NCBI GenBank assembly: GCA_964544055.1
Contig: CAZJAA010000008.1
Location: 1 to 64,000, forward strand
Source: SIG299 sp964544055
GTDB taxonomy: Bacteria > Bacillota > Clostridia > Lachnospirales > Lachnospiraceae
Length of the DNA: 64,000 bases
Direction: 5' to 3'
Shown: piece after piece, positions 17,277 through 26,943 of the stretch
Layout of the letters: every line of letters starts with the position of its first letter
Position numbering within the stretch: the stretch's first letter is position 1
Translations under genes and position numbers: made by a program
The notes under the pieces: model-generated
Told to the model about the DNA's origin: nothing
Seen by the model: only the letters and a program-made list of their open reading frames with translations
Database searches by the model: none

Positions 17277-19076
17277 ATGGATAGAATAAAAGAGAAAAAG
17301 AAATCGTTTTCTGAGGTAGAAGACCATTTTATTGACGTTTATGTAAAATACAGACAGAAGCCAATCCGGGTGTTGCTTGGACTGTTTCAGGGACATTACT
17401 GTAAATTTTTGCTGGCCGGACTATGCTTTTTTATAAAACATAGTCCGGTCTGGATGTCGCCGATTATTCTTGCCAATATTATCAATCTGGCAACGGAAGG
17501 AGGAGAAACGGCAGTAGAGCAGATTATCTGGAACACGCTTGTGCTGGTTGCGCTTATTCTGCTTAATTTTCCGTTAAACTATTTTTATACCAAACTGCGC
17601 AGTACGGCAACAAGGAATGTAGAGGCAGGTCTGCGGGGCGCACTGGTACGCAAGCTTCAGCTGCTATCCATTTCCTATCACAAAGAAATGCAGTCCGGAC
17701 GCTTGCAGTCCAAAATTATGCGTGATGTGGAAGCGGTCGAAACGTTGTCTTCTCAGGTTTTTGTCAGTCTGATGAATATTGCCCTGAATTTGGGCGTATC
17801 GTTTGTAGTAACCATATCCAAAAGCAGGATTGTATTTCTGTTTTTCCTTTTTACAGTGCCGGTAGCTGCACTTACTATGGTGTCGTTCCGCAAAAAAATC
17901 AAGCAAAGAAACACGGAATTTCGTAAAGAAATGGAGGAAACCTCTGCCAAAGTGATGGAAATGGTGGAACTGATTCCGGTAACTCGTGCCCATGCTTTGG
18001 AAGAACAGGAAATTGAACGGATGGAGCATCAGCTGAATGAAGTGGCGGAAAAGGGCTACCGACTGGATATTATTCAGGCAAATTTTGGTGCGGTGGGCTG
18101 GTGTGTGTTTCAGGTATTTCAGGCAGTCTGCCTAGGCTTTACTGGCTATATGGCGTTAAAAGGAGAAATCAGCGTCGGCGATATTGCCTTATATCAGACG
18201 TATTTTGCAACCATTGTCAATCAGGTATCCAATCTGATTACGTTGCTTCCTACCATTTCCAAGGGAACCGAGTGTATTACCAGTGTGGGTGAGGTGCTGC
18301 TGGCGCATGATGTGGAAGAAAACGAAGGGAAGGAGAGACTGTCTGAGGTAAAGGGAGAATTTTCCTTTGCTGATGTTGCATTTTCCTATGATAAAGAGAA
18401 AAGCATCTTAAATGGTTTTAATTTAAAGGTAGCACCGGGAGAAACCATTGCGCTGGTTGGAGAATCCGGGGCAGGAAAAACAACCATCATCAATATGGTA
18501 ATCGGCTTTATCAAACCGGACACCGGAATGGTATTTCTGGACGGAAAGGATATGGAGGAGCTGAATTTAAGAAGCTACCGGAATTACCTTGCCGTTGTGC
18601 CGCAGAATTCCATTTTGTTTTCCGGCACCATCCGGGACAATATTACCTATGGAATGCAGAATATCACGGAAGAAAAGCTCTGGAACGCCGTCAGAGCCGC
18701 TAATCTGGAAAAATTTGTCCAATCTCTTCCTCAGGGCCTGGATACCAGGGTTGGAGAACACGGCGGAAAGCTGTCCGGTGGGCAGCGTCAACGGATTTCC
18801 ATTGCAAGAGCACTGATTCGCAACCCAAAGGTTATTGTTTTAGATGAAGCGACCTCAGCCTTAGACAGCGTTTCGGAACGCGAAATTCAGAACGCTCTGG
18901 ATAATCTGATGAAAGGCAGAACAACGTTTGTAGTGGCACATCGTCTTTCAACTATCCGCAACGCAGATAAAATTGCGGTGATAGGAAACGGTGTCTGCAT
19001 GGAATACGGCACTTATGAGGAACTGATGGAGAAAAAGGGCGAGTTTTATGAACTTAGGAAGCTTCAGATGGAATAA
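17277..19076 (+). CDS. ABC transporter, fused membrane and ATPase domains
   Basis: Half-transporter of the exporter type, 599 residues, probably a homodimer. The membrane domain (about 40-310) is followed by an ATPase with Walker A GESGAGKTT (about 396-404), signature LSGGQRQR (about 498-505), Walker B VIVLDEATSALD (about 516-527) and the switch His in VAHRLS. Start ATG 17277 has GAGGAGA 7 bases upstream; the in-frame ATG 17229 lies in the preceding hairpin. The substrate is unknown. It follows the sugar importer but has its own promoter, so it need not belong to the same pathway. Confidence 0.9.
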   Translation: MDRIKEKKKSFSEVEDHFIDVYVKYRQKPIRVLLGLFQGHYCKFLLAGLCFFIKHSPVWMSPIILANIINLATEGGETAVEQIIWNTLVLVALILLNFPLNYFYTKLRSTATRNVEAGLRGALVRKLQLLSISYHKEMQSGRLQSKIMRDVEAVETLSSQVFVSLMNIALNLGVSFVVTISKSRIVFLFFLFTVPVAALTMVSFRKKIKQRNTEFRKEMEETSAKVMEMVELIPVTRAHALEEQEIERMEHQLNEVAEKGYRLDIIQANFGAVGWCVFQVFQAVCLGFTGYMALKGEISVGDIALYQTYFATIVNQVSNLITLLPTISKGTECITSVGEVLLAHDVEENEGKERLSEVKGEFSFADVAFSYDKEKSILNGFNLKVAPGETIALVGESGAGKTTIINMVIGFIKPDTGMVFLDGKDMEELNLRSYRNYLAVVPQNSILFSGTIRDNITYGMQNITEEKLWNAVRAANLEKFVQSLPQGLDTRVGEHGGKLSGGQRQRISIARALIRNPKVIVLDEATSALDSVSEREIQNALDNLMKGRTTFVVAHRLSTIRNADKIAVIGNGVCMEYGTYEELMEKKGEFYELRKLQME

Positions 19077-19357
19077 CAGAACCTCGCTAAGAACCGACGC
19101 TTTTTAACGACCTTTCGTGAAACATTTTACGTTTTGAGTCGAGGAATCTGCGAGAATGTGAAAAATTAGAAAAATTAATCTGTTTTTAATTTGTTTTATA
19201 TTGACTTTTTTACCAATATAAGAGAAACTATATCTGTAAACAAGAACAGGCAGACACAGGAGATGGCCTTTCGCCGAAATCTTTTTTTCATGGAAATAGC
19301 CGTGATAACCTGTTCTTACAATAAAAGTGTTTATAATAAGAAAGGATGGTAACAACT

Positions 19358-20032
19358 ATGGGAATTATCGCACGTTTCAAAGACATTATGGAGGCTAACA
19401 TCAATGCGCTTCTTGACAAGGCTGAGGATCCGGAAAAGATGATCGACCAGTTAATGAGAAATCTGGTGGATAACCTTGCAGATGTAAAGAAGGAAACCGC
19501 AGGTGTTATCGTTGCTGAAAAGAGCGCAGAGCGCGAAATGAAAGAATGCCAGAAAGAAATTGAAGAGCTCACTGCTTATGCAACCAAGGCAATTCAGGCA
19601 GGAAATGATGATGATGCTCGTAAGTTCTTAACAGAAAAAGCAACTTATGCGGCAAAGCTCACCGGTCTGACCGACGCTTACAATCTGGCAAAGCAGAATG
19701 CGGACAATATGCGTGCTATGCACGATAAGCTGGTAAAGGATATTCAGGAACTGGAATCCAGAAGAGAAATGATTAAGGGAAAAATGGCAGTTGCCAAGGC
19801 TCAGAAAAAGATTAATGAAATTACAGGCAGCGCAATTTCCAGTGCAAATGACAGCATTGCTGCTTTTGATCGTATGGAAAAGCTTGCCGGCAAGATGTTA
19901 GATGAGGCAGAAGCTTTAGCCGAGCTTAACAAGGGCGCAGATAACAAGATTGAAGATATCAAGAGCAAATACTCTGCAGCAAATGCTGATATTGAAGCAG
20001 AACTTGCTGCTTTAAAGGCTGGAATCAACTAA
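19358..20032 (+). CDS. pspA: PspA/IM30 family membrane-stress protein
   Basis: Peripheral membrane protein of 224 residues, almost entirely helical and coiled coil, with the family N-terminus MGIIARFKDIMEANINALLDKAEDPEKM and an amphipathic first helix. PspA/Vipp proteins form ESCRT-III-like assemblies that protect damaged membrane. An in-frame ATG at 19346 lies inside the ribosome site AAAGGATG, so 19358 is chosen. The TPM-domain gene follows after 210 bp that include a terminator hairpin; such pairs recur in Firmicutes, which suggests a shared membrane-repair role. Confidence 0.92.
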   Translation: MGIIARFKDIMEANINALLDKAEDPEKMIDQLMRNLVDNLADVKKETAGVIVAEKSAEREMKECQKEIEELTAYATKAIQAGNDDDARKFLTEKATYAAKLTGLTDAYNLAKQNADNMRAMHDKLVKDIQELESRREMIKGKMAVAKAQKKINEITGSAISSANDSIAAFDRMEKLAGKMLDEAEALAELNKGADNKIEDIKSKYSAANADIEAELAALKAGIN

Positions 20033-20087
20033 CAGGTAATTAAAATAATTGTTGCTGCAATGTAATGTGCGTAAAAGTAACAAAAAT

Positions 20088-20145
20088 GAGCTGTTGCAAA
20101 AGCGGAGGAATCAAAACAATACCGGTTGTAACAGCTCTATTTTTG
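20088..20145 (+). terminator. Terminator hairpin after pspA
   Basis: GAGCTGTTGCAA (20088-20099) pairs with TTGTAACAGCTC (20126-20137) with one G-U pair, followed by TATTTTTG. Confidence 0.6.
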
Positions 20146-20242
20146 AAACATTTTTTGCTTTGTAAGGCAGTTAGCAATGTTAACGGAATGGAATATGAGT
20201 GTGTAGTAGCATTTCTAAGAAACACTGGAAGGATGGAATAAC

Positions 20243-21403
20243 ATGGGTAGAGCAAGTGGTGGCGGTAGTCGCGGTGGCGGCTCCCGCAGTATGGGAGGAA
20301 GCCGTGGCGGCGGCTCCAGAAGCATGGGAGGAAGCCGCAGTGGAAGCAGCCGCAGTTTCAGCAGCGGAGGCGGAGCAGGAAGACCGGGTGGAAGCTTTGG
20401 CGGTTTTGGAGGCGGAGCAGGTGGCCTTGGCGGTTTCGGTAGTTTTGGCGGAGGTCCAAGACCACCTCGCAGACCGGTACGCCCGGTAATTGTTACTCCG
20501 GGACTTGGCAGAAAAACAGTTATTATCAACAATGGCGGAAGCACAACAACGTCCGGAAGCCAGAATACGTCTCAAAACAGTACGGCAGCTGCACCGGAAA
20601 ATATCACTCCAAAAGAGCTAACTCCGGAGCAGAAAATTAATCGTGCAGAACAGCTGGAGAAAGAAGCGCAAAATGCCAAAAAAGGTGCATTTAAATATCT
20701 TCTGATTGCACTTATTCTGTTTGTGGCGGCATTTCTTGCCGGACGAGGCAGCAAAAGCAATGGCTTTGAAAAGGTTGTTATGTCCGGAACAAACAATGCA
20801 GGATATGCAACGGACGAAATAAACGGTTCCTCCGGTGTAAAAAAGACGGTAAAAGCCTGTGAAGAATTTTACGATAAAACAGGAATTCCGCTTTATTTTT
20901 ACATTACGGATACAGAGATTACTTCCGAGGATGCCGGTTACGAAACCTATGCGGATGCTCTTTACGAGAAGCTTTTTTCAGATGAAAACCATGTGCTGTT
21001 AGTTTATTTTGACCCGGCAGATGAATGGTACTGGTGGAAGGGCATGACGGCAAATGCTGTAGTTACGGACGATATGGTAAATGATTTATTCGATGAAATT
21101 GAACGATACTGGTTTGATTACAGCTTGTCGATGGATGAAGTGCTTGCCAAGGGAATTAAAAATTATCAGAGCAGTCTGACAAAGGAAGGCTCTGGTAAAA
21201 GTTCGTTTAGTACACTGCTTATACTGGCGGGCGGTATTCTGATTGTAGTAGCGGTTTATACATATATTTCCAAAGGAAGAGAAGCAGAACGTTATGCAGA
21301 GGAAGTAAAAACGCTCCGCGCAGACCTGATTTTAAGCAAGCCATTAGAAACCTTTGGCGACCAGGAAGTAGAAAACTTAAAGGATAAATATGATAAACTG
21401 TAA
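20243..21403 (+). CDS. TPM-domain membrane protein with Gly/Ser/Arg-rich N-terminus
   Basis: 386 residues. Residues 1-80 are low-complexity repeats of GGGSRSMGGSR type, then PRPPRRPVRPV. A membrane segment at about 150-167 (LLIALILFVAAFLAG) leads into an outside-facing TPM-like (YgcG) domain (about 190-310), with the acidic/aromatic stretch VYFDPADEWYWWKGM, and a second membrane segment (about 325-345). TPM domains are linked to membrane or photosystem repair in other bacteria. Placed after pspA, it is probably part of the same stress response. Its last bases overlap the next gene by 14 bp. The Gly-rich repeats cause several long antisense frames, which I do not count. Confidence 0.8.
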   Translation: MGRASGGGSRGGGSRSMGGSRGGGSRSMGGSRSGSSRSFSSGGGAGRPGGSFGGFGGGAGGLGGFGSFGGGPRPPRRPVRPVIVTPGLGRKTVIINNGGSTTTSGSQNTSQNSTAAAPENITPKELTPEQKINRAEQLEKEAQNAKKGAFKYLLIALILFVAAFLAGRGSKSNGFEKVVMSGTNNAGYATDEINGSSGVKKTVKACEEFYDKTGIPLYFYITDTEITSEDAGYETYADALYEKLFSDENHVLLVYFDPADEWYWWKGMTANAVVTDDMVNDLFDEIERYWFDYSLSMDEVLAKGIKNYQSSLTKEGSGKSSFSTLLILAGGILIVVAVYTYISKGREAERYAEEVKTLRADLILSKPLETFGDQEVENLKDKYDKL

Positions 21404-22271
21404 CCGGAGATTTATTTTATTTCACAAAGGAATTACAGAAACTCTGGCATATTTTTCGGCGTGTATTGCAAACGAGCTGGAAGCATCCGGCTATCCGGTA
21501 TTCCGCTTTGCCATAGAGGACAAGACGCAGCAGCTGCAGGAGCTGCTGCGTTTTCTGAAGCAGGGAAAGGCAACATTGAGTACCTTTAATTTTCACGGAA
21601 TCCAGCAGGAAGCAGTCTTTTATGATGAGAAACTTCGTCTACTCTGGGATGTGTATGAGGTATGCTGCGTCAATATTGTGGTTGACCATCCGCTGTATTA
21701 CTGGAAACGTTATCCAACGCTTCCCAAGCAGTATGTGCAGCTTTGCATTGATGGTGATCACGAAGCCTATATGAAACAATATTATCCGGAAATCTATCTG
21801 CTTCCTTTTTTGCCGTTGGCAGGCAATGCTCCGGAAGCGTGGGAAAAAAATTTTATTCTGTCAAGAGAGCGTCCTTATGAGGTTGTATTTGTGGGAAATT
21901 ATACGCCGCAGGAATTTGAGATTCTGCTGCAACGGAATGGGGCAGAATATGAGCAGTTTTACCGGAACATTCTGGATGATTTTTTGAAACATCCAGGCAA
22001 AAATCTGAATGAAGTGTTTGAATGGCATATCAAAAAAAATCTTGGGATGCTATCTAAACAGGAAATGACACAGGCATTTCATTATCTGATGTTTCTTGAT
22101 ATGTATGTGCGTTTTTATTACTGTGGTGAGGCAGTGCGCCTACTGACCGAAGCTGGTATTCCGGTACACTTTTTTGAAAACGGTTTTGAAAGGCTCAAAA
22201 CCAAATGTCCGGAGCATCTGACCTGGAAGCAGTTTACACGGAAGCTGCTTCAAAGAATAGAAAAATTGTAA
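21390..22271 (+). CDS. CgeB-like glycosyltransferase, shortened at the C-terminus
   Basis: 293 residues resembling the N-terminal half of CgeB/DUF3880-type glycosyltransferases: RFILFHKGITETLAYFSACIANE, a Rossmann-like first domain, then VVFVGNYTPQEFE and VRFYYCGEAVRLLTEAGIPVHFFENG. Homologues I recall continue about 100 residues further with a second domain carrying the nucleotide-sugar site; here the frame ends soon after PEHLTWKQF. It may be a truncated, inactive gene. It starts inside the end of the TPM gene (ATGATAAACTGTAA), so it is translationally coupled to it. Confidence 0.6.
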   Translation: MINCNRRFILFHKGITETLAYFSACIANELEASGYPVFRFAIEDKTQQLQELLRFLKQGKATLSTFNFHGIQQEAVFYDEKLRLLWDVYEVCCVNIVVDHPLYYWKRYPTLPKQYVQLCIDGDHEAYMKQYYPEIYLLPFLPLAGNAPEAWEKNFILSRERPYEVVFVGNYTPQEFEILLQRNGAEYEQFYRNILDDFLKHPGKNLNEVFEWHIKKNLGMLSKQEMTQAFHYLMFLDMYVRFYYCGEAVRLLTEAGIPVHFFENGFERLKTKCPEHLTWKQFTRKLLQRIEKL

Positions 22272-22285
22272 GGGAAGAAAAAAGT

Positions 22286-23056
22286 ATGTACAGCAAATAT
22301 ATAGATGGGATAAAACAGGAAGGAATCGACTTTCTAAAGCGGTTTGCCTCCTATGAAGAAAAAGAATACGGCATTTTTTTCTATATGGCGGATAATACGG
22401 ATTCCTACGACGGAAATCACGCCTGTATTTATCCGGATAAAATCACGGATCTGGGTGCGGTGCTTAAGGATATTACGGCGTTTTACAAAAAGCTTGGTAT
22501 CCGGGCTTCCATTTATCATCCCTTTGAAAAGGATTATTTCAAAAACAACCTGGCAACGCTGAAAGCGCACGGCTATACCTACACCGCTGAGGACGACCAC
22601 AGGGTTATGCTTCTGACGGAAAAGAACAGCATTGTTGTTCCGAAACGGCTTGATATCCGTGTCCGGAAGGAGTGGGACGAGCATATTGCGACGGATATTT
22701 TAATACCAAGCGGCGAGCCTTGGGAGATTGAGGTTACAAAGAAACGTACCAAACAGGATGGAACATATCTTTTCGTTGGTTACCTTGACGGCAAAGCTGT
22801 TGTTTACTCGGATATTCACAGGTCAGAGCATGGCAATACCCGTTTCGATTATATTGTGACAGCAAAGGAATACTGTGGAAACGGCTATGCAAGCGAACTG
22901 CTGAGCTTTATGGTGGAGTATTTCAAGAAAAATGATTTCCATATGTGCTGGCAGTGGGCCGGACCGTCGGAGCATATCTGTTATAAGGCTGGCTTTCGTG
23001 AGACGTTTACTATGGAAGCCGGATTTGCGACCGGTCCGGAGTTGGTGTATGCGTAG
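22286..23056 (+). CDS. GNAT-family acetyltransferase
   Basis: 256 residues. The C-terminal half is a GNAT fold: FVGYLDGKAVVYSDI, then VTAKEYCGNGYASELLSFMVEYF with the acetyl-CoA binding G-x-G-x-A pattern (about 193-208) and CYKAGFRETF. The N-terminal half (1-125) resembles the additional domain of two-domain GNAT proteins. Substrate unknown. The start ATG 22286 has AGGGAAG upstream, 14 bp after the previous stop. Confidence 0.8.
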   Translation: MYSKYIDGIKQEGIDFLKRFASYEEKEYGIFFYMADNTDSYDGNHACIYPDKITDLGAVLKDITAFYKKLGIRASIYHPFEKDYFKNNLATLKAHGYTYTAEDDHRVMLLTEKNSIVVPKRLDIRVRKEWDEHIATDILIPSGEPWEIEVTKKRTKQDGTYLFVGYLDGKAVVYSDIHRSEHGNTRFDYIVTAKEYCGNGYASELLSFMVEYFKKNDFHMCWQWAGPSEHICYKAGFRETFTMEAGFATGPELVYA

Positions 23057-23351
23057 AAGTGCTATCAAAGATAAAAAGGTCATAGTTACCTATTTTCAAA
23101 AAAATCACTAGCTTTTTTGAAAAAAATGATGTATAATTGTAATGATGGGTAAGTTATGCCCAAATACGGGGCGCTGTACCGAGACTTCTGAACAGCATAT
23201 TGCTGATGAAAGGTATAGTTTTTACTTGTGAAATGTGTTGTTCAGTTGTTTCGGCGGCTCCGTAGACAGCAGAAAATAAAAGTTGCGGCTTTTCAGTAGA
23301 GCAGTAACCAAAATTTCGTTGTACTAATTTAAAATCAAAGGAGATAAAAGC
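23057..23351 (+). promoter_or_regulatory. Long leader before pnp
   Basis: 295 bp with no gene. A TATAAT (23132-23137) could be the pnp -10; the -35 is unclear. In many bacteria the pnp leader is cut by RNase III and repressed by PNPase itself. rpsO, the usual upstream neighbour, is not here. Confidence 0.35.
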
Positions 23352-25439
23352 ATGAGTTTTAAAAGTTTTTCCATGGAACTTGCCGGCAGAACCCTCACCG
23401 TTGATGTGGGCAGAGTAGCTGCACAGGCAAATGGTGCCGCATTTATGCATTATGGTGACACAACCGTATTATCCACAGCAACTGCATCTGAAAAGCCAAG
23501 AGATGGGATTGATTTCTTCCCACTTTCTGTAGAATACGAAGAGAAGTTATATTCCGTAGGTAAGATTCCTGGCGGCTTTACAAGAAGAGAAGGAAAGGCA
23601 TCCGAAAATGCCATTCTTACCTCCCGTGTAATTGACCGTCCAATGCGTCCGTTATTCCCTAAGGACTACAGAAACGACGTTACCATCAATAACATGGTTA
23701 TGTCCGTAGACCCGGAATGCAGCCCGGAGCTTACCGCAATGCTTGGTTCCGCTATTGCAGTAGCAATTTCCGATATTCCGTTTGACGGTCCATGCGCAAC
23801 CACACAGGTTGGCTTAATCAATGGCGAATTTGTATTTAATCCAAATGCATCCCAGAATGCAGTTTCCGACTTAAAGCTTACGGTTGCTTCCACAAGAGAC
23901 AAGGTAATCATGATTGAAGCCGGTGCCAACGAAGTTCCGGAAGCAAAAATGATTGAAGCAATCTACGCTGCACACGCAGTAAACCAGCAGGTAATCGGGT
24001 TTATCGATAAAATCGTTGCAGAATGCGGCAAAGAAAAGCATTCCTACACAAGCTGTGCAATTCCGGAAGAGTTGTTTGCAGCCATTCGTGAAATTGTTCC
24101 TCCGGCAGAAATGGAAGTTGTTATGTTCGCAGAGCAGAAGCAGGTTCGTGAAGACAGAATCCGTGACTTAAAGGACAAGCTTGCAGAAGCCTTTGTAGAA
24201 AACGAAGAGTGGCTTCCACTGATTGATGAGGCTGTTTACCAGTACGAAAAGAAAACCGTGCGTAAGATGATTTTAAAGGATCAGAAGCGTCCGGATGGTC
24301 GTGCCATCACACAGATTCGTCCGCTGGCTGCCGAGGTAGACATTATTCCTCGTGTTCATGGTTCCGCTATGTTCACCAGAGGTCAGACACAGATTTGTAA
24401 CGTATGTACTCTGGCTCCTCTTTCTGATGCACAGAGATTAGATGGTCTTGATGAGTTTGAAACATCCAAGAGATACATGCACCACTATAATTTCCCGGCT
24501 TACTCCGTAGGTGAAACTAAGGTTTCCAGAGGACCTGGCCGTCGTGAAATCGGTCATGGTGCACTGGCAGAGCGTGCATTGCTTCCGGTTCTTCCAAGCG
24601 AAGAGGAATTCCCATATGCAATCCGTACCGTATCCGAAACCTTTGAGTCCAATGGTTCCACCTCCATGGCATCCACCTGTGCTTCCTGTATGTCCTTAAT
24701 GGCTGCCGGTGTTCCAATCAAGAAAATGGTTGCCGGAATTTCCTGTGGTCTTGTTACCGGCGAAACAGACGATGATTACATCCTTTTAACCGATATCCAG
24801 GGTCTGGAAGACTTCTTTGGTGATATGGACTTTAAGGTAACCGGTACAGAAGATGGTATTACCGCAATTCAGATGGATATTAAGATTCATGGTTTGACAA
24901 GACCAATCGTTGAAGGTGCAATCGCACGCTGCCGTGAAGCAAGAATGTTCATTATGGAAAACTGCATGAAGCCAGCTATTTCCGAGCCAAGACCAGAGGT
25001 TGGTCCTTATGCTCCAAAGATTATCCAGATTCAGATTGACCCAACGAAGATTGGTGATGTGGTTGGACAGAGAGGCAAGACTATCAATGCCATCATCGAG
25101 CAGACCGGTGTTAAGATTGATATTACGGATGACGGTGCAGTTTCTGTCTGCGGTACAGATGCCGCAGCAATGGAAAAGGCTGTAAAGTTAATCCAGATTA
25201 TCGTAACTGATTTTGAAGAAGGTCAGGTATTAGAAGGCAAGGTAGTTAGCATTAAGGAATTTGGTGCGTTCCTAGAGTTTGCTCCGGGTAAGGAAGCAAT
25301 GGTTCATATTTCCAAGGTATCCAAGGAAAGAATTGACCGCGTAGAAGATGTGCTCACTTTAGGTGACGTGGTTAAGGCAGTCTGCCTTGGCAAGGACAAG
25401 ATGGGCAGAGTAAGCTTCAGTATCAAGGACGTGAAGTAG
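23352..25439 (+). CDS. pnp: Polyribonucleotide nucleotidyltransferase (PNPase)
   Basis: Phosphorolytic 3'-5' exoribonuclease, trimeric, cytoplasmic. The 695 residues hold two RNase PH domains (about 10-140 and 310-540, the second active with GRREIGHGALAERAL and a GxxxGETDDDYILLTDIQG stretch), a KH domain with IIQIQIDPTKIGDVVGQRGKT (about 555-580) and a C-terminal S1 domain ending VSFSIKDVK. Length and order are standard. Start ATG has AAAGGAG upstream. A terminator follows. Confidence 0.97.
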   Translation: MSFKSFSMELAGRTLTVDVGRVAAQANGAAFMHYGDTTVLSTATASEKPRDGIDFFPLSVEYEEKLYSVGKIPGGFTRREGKASENAILTSRVIDRPMRPLFPKDYRNDVTINNMVMSVDPECSPELTAMLGSAIAVAISDIPFDGPCATTQVGLINGEFVFNPNASQNAVSDLKLTVASTRDKVIMIEAGANEVPEAKMIEAIYAAHAVNQQVIGFIDKIVAECGKEKHSYTSCAIPEELFAAIREIVPPAEMEVVMFAEQKQVREDRIRDLKDKLAEAFVENEEWLPLIDEAVYQYEKKTVRKMILKDQKRPDGRAITQIRPLAAEVDIIPRVHGSAMFTRGQTQICNVCTLAPLSDAQRLDGLDEFETSKRYMHHYNFPAYSVGETKVSRGPGRREIGHGALAERALLPVLPSEEEFPYAIRTVSETFESNGSTSMASTCASCMSLMAAGVPIKKMVAGISCGLVTGETDDDYILLTDIQGLEDFFGDMDFKVTGTEDGITAIQMDIKIHGLTRPIVEGAIARCREARMFIMENCMKPAISEPRPEVGPYAPKIIQIQIDPTKIGDVVGQRGKTINAIIEQTGVKIDITDDGAVSVCGTDAAAMEKAVKLIQIIVTDFEEGQVLEGKVVSIKEFGAFLEFAPGKEAMVHISKVSKERIDRVEDVLTLGDVVKAVCLGKDKMGRVSFSIKDVK

Positions 25440-25452
25440 TAAAGTCTTTTCA

Positions 25453-25483
25453 GGGGCTGTTGTGAGTGGCAACAGTCCCTTTT
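25453..25483 (+). terminator. Intrinsic terminator after pnp
   Basis: GGGGCTGTTG (25453-25462) pairs with CAACAGTCCC (25470-25479), one G-U pair, followed by TTTT. Confidence 0.75.
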
Positions 25484-25559
25484 GCATATCGTCCAAAAAA
25501 GCGGCATAAAGCCGGAGGGACGGTACACACAGAACATTTGATTGGGAAAGAAGTTTTAT

Positions 25560-26846
25560 ATGATAAAAACATTGGAACTGGAAAATGGAATCCGGGTAAT
25601 ACTGGAACCGATGAGCCATTTGCAGACGGTCTCATTTGGTGCCTGGGTAAAGGTTGGCTCGGTCAATGAAACAAAAGAAAACAACGGTATCTCACATGTC
25701 ATTGAGCATTGCCTGTTTAAGGGAACAAAAACAAGAACGGCAAAGCAGCTGGCGGATGAAATTTCTGCCATTGGCGACCAGCTGAATGCATTTACCGGAA
25801 AGGAATGCACGGCTTTTTACGGTGTCACCTTAACGGAATATCTGCCAAAGCTGATGGAACTGGTAGGAGATATGCTTATGAACTCCACCTTTGAAGAAGA
25901 ACCGCTTTCAAAAGAGCTGGGGGTAATTTTAGAAGAAATCGATATGTATGATGATTCACCGGAGGATCTGGTGCATGAGCTGCTGGAAAAAAACGTATGG
26001 GCAAATCATGCGCTTGGCTATATCATTTCCGGAGAAAAGTCTGTGGTCGCCGGCATGACGAGAGAGCAGATTATGGAGTACATGAAGCTTCATTATTGCG
26101 GAAGTAATATAGTAATTTCCATTGCCGGAAATTTTGATGAGAAACCGGTGATGTACAACCTGAAAAAGTATTTTCTGGAAATACCGAGGTTTGGTACAGA
26201 AAAAATCACATCTGCGGATGCGGATACCGTGCCGGAATTTCATCGTTGTTTGTGTGAACGAAAAAAAGATGTGGAGCAGCTGTATATGAACCTGGCGTTT
26301 CCAACGATGGATGAGCGTAGCGAAGAACGCCATGTGCAGATTATGGCAAATGCACTGCTTGGCGGCAGCAACAATTCCAGACTGTTCCAGCAGGTGCGGG
26401 AGGAGCTCGGGCTTGCCTATTCGGTGTATTCCTATTCCAGCCTGTACCGCTATGCCGGTTTGTTTCATATTGATATCATTGTCAACCCTTCCAATGCCAT
26501 GGTTGTATACGAAAAGTTACAAGAAATTTTAAAGGCTTTTTCAGAGCAGCCAATACAGCAGGAGGAACTTAACAGTCTGTATACCCAGATGCGGATTGAA
26601 ATGATTATGGGAAGCGAAAGTGCCAGAAACCGCATGGAACGTAATGCTAAAGCGTTGTTGATGCATGAAAGGGCTGTGCCGCTGGAAGAAACCTTAGAAA
26701 AGCTTTCCAGAGTATCTGCGGAGGACATTTTGTTGTTTGGAAAACGCTATCTGGATTTGTCTGGGGCAGGCATCTGTCTGGTGGGAGACATCTCCGGGGA
26801 GGCAGAAGCAGTAAAGAAAAAATGGTCACCAAAGAAAACCGCTTGA
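25560..26846 (+). CDS. M16-family zinc metallopeptidase
   Basis: Processing-peptidase-like protein of 428 residues. The zinc motif is HVIEH (about 48-52) with the downstream Glu in the helix ELGVILEEIDMYDDSPEDL, as in single-domain M16B peptidases such as YmxG/PepR. The C-terminal half has LGLAYSVYSYSS, the R/Y pair typical of the inactive second half. Often found beside pnp in Firmicutes, as here. Start ATG 25560 (GGGAAAGAAG upstream) is preferred over TTG 25542. Substrate unknown. Confidence 0.9.
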   Translation: MIKTLELENGIRVILEPMSHLQTVSFGAWVKVGSVNETKENNGISHVIEHCLFKGTKTRTAKQLADEISAIGDQLNAFTGKECTAFYGVTLTEYLPKLMELVGDMLMNSTFEEEPLSKELGVILEEIDMYDDSPEDLVHELLEKNVWANHALGYIISGEKSVVAGMTREQIMEYMKLHYCGSNIVISIAGNFDEKPVMYNLKKYFLEIPRFGTEKITSADADTVPEFHRCLCERKKDVEQLYMNLAFPTMDERSEERHVQIMANALLGGSNNSRLFQQVREELGLAYSVYSYSSLYRYAGLFHIDIIVNPSNAMVVYEKLQEILKAFSEQPIQQEELNSLYTQMRIEMIMGSESARNRMERNAKALLMHERAVPLEETLEKLSRVSAEDILLFGKRYLDLSGAGICLVGDISGEAEAVKKKWSPKKTA

Positions 26847-26943
26847 CTCTGCGGAAGGGATACTTTACAATAGTAAATAAATAAATTTATTCTGGGGAAG
26901 AGTAATACTTCTACTAAAATGCGTGATACAGGAGGCAAAATTT

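Noticed and set aside
20180..20575. Long Ala/Ser- and Pro-rich antisense frames opposite the TPM gene
   Set aside because: Produced by the Gly/Ser/Arg-rich repeats of the plus-strand gene.
26847..26943. SAM or T-box riboswitch before metY
   Set aside because: The gap is only 97 bp and shows no conserved riboswitch core.
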